The translations under genes were made by a program, and so were the position numbers. This document shows, in pieces, positions 5,523 through 7,803 of a DNA stretch of 7,803 nt. The notes under the pieces were generated by a model. That model ran no database searches. It saw only the letters and a program-made list of their open reading frames with translations, and was not told where the DNA came from. Position 1 is the stretch's first letter. Each line of letters begins with the position of its first letter. Location: positions 1 through 7,803 of the forward strand of contig DAOVFL010000039.1 in NCBI GenBank assembly GCA_030672945.1, written 5' to 3'. The DNA comes from Candidatus Bathyarchaeota archaeon. GTDB lineage: Archaea; Thermoproteota; Bathyarchaeia; Bathyarchaeales; Bathycorpusculaceae.

Positions 5523-6100
5523 AATTAAGGAGCATGGTAATCAAATTGTCTGAAGACCTTAGTGAAGAAATGAAAAGGATCAAGGAAGAACTTGCAGACT
5601 TAAAAGAGCAACTCAGAAGAATTGCGGAAGGAGATGGGGAAAGAAGACGCGGATTATACATTGACCTTGGTGACCGCGTACACAAGTATGTTGAAGACGT
5701 AATGGAAGGAGTTGCTGAAGGTATACACGGCGAACTTGAAAAATCAATATTCATTGGGCCAAAAGGCGTTAAAATCCTAACGGAACGACCCTCACACAGA
5801 AGAGAGTATAGGATCGAGGTTAGCTTTCCTAAAGTAGCTGAAGTCATGAGTGCCTTAGGTCATGAGCATAGGCTGAGAATACTAGACGAACTTATGAGTG
5901 GTGGAAAATACATTAACGAGCTGCAAGAGAAGCTTTCCGAGATAACTACTAGTACGCTTTCAAGCCATCTCAACGTGCTTGAAGAAGCTGGATTAGTGGT
6001 TCAAGAAAAAGTTAGAGGACGCTATCTCATCACCATACCAGGCAGAACCGCTTACAAAATGGCAAGACGTGTTACAAGATTTCTGGAAAGAAGGAACTAG
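5519..6100 (+). CDS. ArsR-like winged-helix transcriptional regulator with N-terminal coiled coil
   Basis: This is a 193-aa protein in three parts. Residues about 8-42 (LSEDLSEEMKRIKEELADLK onward) form a heptad-like charged helix suited to dimerisation. Residues about 45-95 are a less familiar segment (GLYIDLGDRVHKYVEDVMEG onward, ending IFIGPKGVKIL). Residues about 105-180 are an ArsR-type winged helix: VMSALGHEHRLRILDELMSG, a recognition-helix region TSTLSSHLNVLEEAGLV, then the wing VQEKVRGRYLITIP. It lacks the paired cysteines of metal-sensing ArsR proteins. The start ATG 5519 follows a strong TATA box; an ATG at 5534 is an alternative. It ends two bases before the next gene, so the two form an operon, probably autoregulated. 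Confidence 0.85.
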   Translation: MKLRSMVIKLSEDLSEEMKRIKEELADLKEQLRRIAEGDGERRRGLYIDLGDRVHKYVEDVMEGVAEGIHGELEKSIFIGPKGVKILTERPSHRREYRIEVSFPKVAEVMSALGHEHRLRILDELMSGGKYINELQEKLSEITTSTLSSHLNVLEEAGLVVQEKVRGRYLITIPGRTAYKMARRVTRFLERRN

Positions 6101-6102
6101 AA

Positions 6103-6717
6103 ATGATATGGAAAAACTACACGTTGGACGACACCACTTCAAAAGCAACTGAACAAATAGTACTGTGGCAAACAGAAAAAGGACTCGTAGAAATCAACAA
6201 AAACACATTAGCTATTGCAATAAAATTAGATGATCGCCGAAAAGGCTACATATTACATGGTCAAGGTAAATTTCTTTTGGACACCATAATTGAAACGGAA
6301 GAAGGCGCAATCGGCAAATCCGTTGAGAAGGAACTAGACGAACCCTTCCTAACGCTGGGGGACATAGAAGAAATACAGAAACGCCTTGTAAAAGCGAGCG
6401 ATGAAGACTTCACCAAAATGGGTTATGGGCACCAACCTGAATTTGTAACTAAAGCAGAAGACCTGTGTGACCAGTTTTTCACAAAGGGGATGCATAGTCA
6501 TCGATGTTTCGATGGAGATCGTGGTGTTATCTTTGCCTTCCAAAATGAGACCAATAAATTAGACATCCTTATCGTAAAAGGTTCCAAACTGGTCTACAAG
6601 GCGACGGACATGGCATTTGTATTAAATAAAAACAATGTAGTTCTGAAAAGCCAAGGTGGAGTGGTTTGTAAAATAAAGAAAAATCAGTCATTATCAAGAA
6701 AGGCAAGTCAGCCATGA
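6103..6717 (+). CDS. Unrecognised 204-aa protein in operon with the wHTH regulator
   Basis: The ATG lies two bases after the regulator's stop, implying one mRNA and coupled translation. The protein starts MIWKNYTLDDTTSKATEQIV. It has several short amphipathic strands (GLVEINKNTLAIAIKLDD), a Gly/Glu-rich part (GQGKFLLDTIIETEEGAIGK, about 52-71), a helical middle, and a C-terminal strand-rich half ending in a Lys/Ser-rich tail. There is no signal peptide or membrane helix, so it should be cytoplasmic. Cys residues occur singly (DLCDQ, HRCFD, VVCKI), with His nearby at HSHRC, but no clear metal site. I do not recognise a family. Its tight pairing with an ArsR-like regulator suggests a sensor, co-regulator or regulated effector. 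The segment EEGAIGKSVEKELDEPFLTL loosely resembles EGVAEGIHGELEKSIFIG in the regulator. Confidence 0.75.
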   Translation: MIWKNYTLDDTTSKATEQIVLWQTEKGLVEINKNTLAIAIKLDDRRKGYILHGQGKFLLDTIIETEEGAIGKSVEKELDEPFLTLGDIEEIQKRLVKASDEDFTKMGYGHQPEFVTKAEDLCDQFFTKGMHSHRCFDGDRGVIFAFQNETNKLDILIVKGSKLVYKATDMAFVLNKNNVVLKSQGGVVCKIKKNQSLSRKASQP

Positions 6718-6762
6718 TTAAGAATAGTGTTTTTGCCAATAATCGCTACTGAATATTGACGT

Positions 6763-6773
6763 ATATTTATAAA
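6763..6773 (+). promoter_or_regulatory. Strong TATA-like sequence downstream of the wHTH operon
   Basis: ATATTTATAAA-type sequence, 46 nt past the operon's last stop. It predicts a start near 6795, next to a T-run, so the product is unclear. A second TTATA at 6816-6820 is better placed for the frame at 6842. Confidence 0.35.
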
Positions 6774-6798
6774 TCAACTACCGACTTAATACTCCCTC

Positions 6799-6804
6799 TT
6801 TTTT
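6799..6804 (+). terminator. T6 run, possible terminator of the wHTH operon
   Basis: Six T bases in a pyrimidine-rich stretch, 82 nt after the operon ends. There is no hairpin upstream. Confidence 0.3.
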
Positions 6805-6841
6805 CCCGTCGAAAGTTATACACAACAGATTAATTTATCTG

Positions 6842-7167
6842 ATGGTCGGAAAACCCGGCGCGTACATAAAGCACAGGCGGAAGCTTTCTATTTCCAGAAT
6901 AGTTTGTATGTGAAATAACGTCTTTATTTGAATTGAATATTTCTATCAATTTGTGGAAGAAGGGAGGAGGCTTCTACGCGCGAATATTATGTGGGACTAG
7001 ATATTATGCAAAGAATTCTCTCAGATCCGATTTGGAGCAAGAGAGCCAGGAAGGTTAGTTGTAAGAATGAGTTGCGTAGGCTTCTTTTAGAATTTTGCAG
7101 CGAAAATGGCGAAGTAATAAAAGTAAACGATACAACTATTCTCCTATTCTCGGATCACCAGCAATAG
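6842..7167 (+). pseudogene. Possible broken small gene in two frames
   Basis: A 23-codon frame (6842-6913) starts MVGKPGAYIKHRRKLSISRI. A TTATA element sits 22-26 nt before its ATG. After a ~20-nt gap with stops in that frame, a second frame opens at 6937 and runs to TAG 7165-7167. It reads REEASTREYYVGLDIMQRIL, then SDPIWSKRARKVSCKNELRR, then LLLEFCSENGEVIKVNDTTI and a short tail. That second part has the amphipathic pattern of a genuine small folded protein (helix, helix, strand, strand). Possible internal starts are GTG 6991 and ATG 7006; the latter would give a 53-aa protein. The two parts are in different frames, so this could be one gene broken by an indel, or one real small gene plus a chance upstream frame. 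The family is unknown. Confidence 0.35.
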
Positions 7168-7366
7168 CGCATGCTTTTCCCTTCAATTTCTAGATCTGTG
7201 AGTTCCACTGTTTCTCCGAAAAGCTTTACCGTACTCTTTTAATACAGATTTTCCTTCTCTTTTTTAAGAGAATATTAGTAATCTTATGTAGGAACATTAG
7301 ACTTGACCAAGATTTGTACGCACGAAACATTGCTACATCGTCAATGAAGCAGAACCTTGTTACAAA
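7168..7366. other. Non-coding gap before nth
   Basis: No convincing gene. A frame open from 7194 to 7400 on the plus strand has no ATG until 7344 and ends in TAA overlapping the nth ATG. It is AT-rich and unrecognised. The notable element is the hairpin at 7255-7272. Confidence 0.3.
7255..7272. terminator. Perfect 7-bp hairpin with T4 loop
   Basis: TTCTCTT (7255-7261), loop TTTT, AAGAGAA (7266-7272). It sits 88 nt after the small gene candidate and 128 nt before nth, inside a T-rich tract. It may end the upstream transcript. Confidence 0.35.
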
Positions 7367-7374
7367 TTATTTAA
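7367..7374 (+). promoter_or_regulatory. TATA-like box for nth
   Basis: TTATTTAA is centred about 30 nt before the ATG at 7400, giving an almost leaderless mRNA. Confidence 0.4.
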
Positions 7375-7399
7375 CTGAGGAATATGTGATGATAAGTTA

Positions 7400-7803
7400 A
7401 TGAAAGTGAAAAAGAGATGCGTTTTTAACGAAATTGACGAAAAGGCTAGAGTGTTAAAGATAATTGAACTGTTGGAAAAGGAGTATCCAGACGCGAAGAT
7501 AGCCTTAAATTACACGAATCCTCTGGAACTATTAATAGCTACCATTCTTTCAGCTCAATGTACTGACAAAAGGGTGAACATTGTAACAAAGACTCTTTTT
7601 AAAAAGTATAGGGCGGTAGAAGACTATGCTAATGCAAATTTGAATGAAATTGAAGAAACCATAACATCTACAGGTTTCTACAGAAACAAAGCCAAAAATA
7701 TAAGAAAATGCTGCCGAATACTTGTTGAAAAGTTCAATTCTCAAGTTCCGAAAACAATGGATGAAATGCTTGAGCTACCGGGGGTAGCAAGAAAAACTGC
7801 AAA
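7400..7803 (+). CDS. nth: Endonuclease III, DNA glycosylase/AP lyase (3' end beyond window)
   Basis: The first 134 codons are present. The sequence follows Nth closely: helical N-terminus (ARVLKIIELLEKEYPD), then the signature PLELLIATILSAQCTDKRVN (about residues 45-64). Next come GFYRNKAKNIRKCCRILVEK and VPKTMDEMLELPGVARKTA at the edge. The last segment is the helix-hairpin-helix motif, whose lysine (Lys132 here, Lys120 in E. coli) attacks the damaged nucleotide. The catalytic Asp and the C-terminal 4Fe-4S cysteines lie beyond the window. Endonuclease III removes oxidised pyrimidines from DNA and cuts the abasic site. The ATG at 7400 is chosen because the upstream frame is closed and a TATA-like box is about 30 nt away. 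It is a separate transcription unit from ogg2 but on the same strand. Confidence 0.93.
   Translation, partial: MKVKKRCVFNEIDEKARVLKIIELLEKEYPDAKIALNYTNPLELLIATILSAQCTDKRVNIVTKTLFKKYRAVEDYANANLNEIEETITSTGFYRNKAKNIRKCCRILVEKFNSQVPKTMDEMLELPGVARKTA

Noticed and set aside
5488..5847. 119-codon minus-strand frame
   Set aside because: Ser/Leu/Ile-rich shadow of the winged-helix regulator.
7155..7240. Short minus-strand frame containing KLFGETVELTDLEIEGKSMR
   Set aside because: Protein-like but only 24 codons between stops with no start codon near its beginning; overlaps the end of the plus-strand small gene candidate.

Overview
The window looks archaeal. The clearest marker is an archaeal-type 8-oxoguanine DNA glycosylase (Ogg2). 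Several starts also have a TATA-like box about 20-35 nt upstream and no clear Shine-Dalgarno, which suggests leaderless or near-leaderless mRNAs. Transcript ends are marked by T-runs rather than strong GC hairpins. Composition is AT-rich and gene density is modest, with long non-coding gaps. A soluble reductive-dehalogenase-like protein, a SWIM-type zinc-finger protein and SIS, LysE and wHTH genes together would fit a Bathyarchaeia-like member of the Thermoproteota. That taxonomic guess is inference only.

Layout, left to right. Positions 1-503 (minus): a 5'-complete SIS-domain sugar-phosphate isomerase-like gene that runs off the left edge. 504-1161: gene-poor, with decayed-looking short frames and a GC-rich motif. 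1162-1634 (minus): an 86-aa unknown protein translationally coupled to the last ~70 codons of an ArsB/NhaD/SLC13-type permease whose 5' part is missing. 1647-2066 (plus): a 139-codon SWIM-finger frame with no usable start codon. These two fragments meet head to head at a 12-bp GC-rich motif, CTAGCRCGCGMC. The motif also lies at 1064-1075 and 2116-2127, so each fragment is bracketed by it. This is the most unusual structure in the window.

2165-3262: a cytosolic reductive-dehalogenase-like corrinoid/iron-sulfur protein. 3341-3964: a LysE-family exporter. 4102-4275: a 57-aa Cys/His protein. 4331-4422: a promoter-to-T-run interval that could be a small RNA. 4499-5122: ogg2, with a perfect 10-bp inverted repeat across its stop codon. 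5519-6717: a two-gene operon of an ArsR-like winged-helix regulator and an unrecognised 204-aa protein. 6842-7167: two short frames that may be one broken small gene. 7400-7803: the 5' part of an endonuclease III gene that runs off the right edge.

Functionally, the window holds two base-excision-repair HhH glycosylases (Ogg2 and Nth) about 2.3 kb apart but in separate transcription units. The regulator and its partner are the only obvious intact operon. The dehalogenase-like protein and the exporter are adjacent but appear to have separate promoters, so a shared pathway is not demonstrated. No rRNA, tRNA, CRISPR array or transposase gene was seen.
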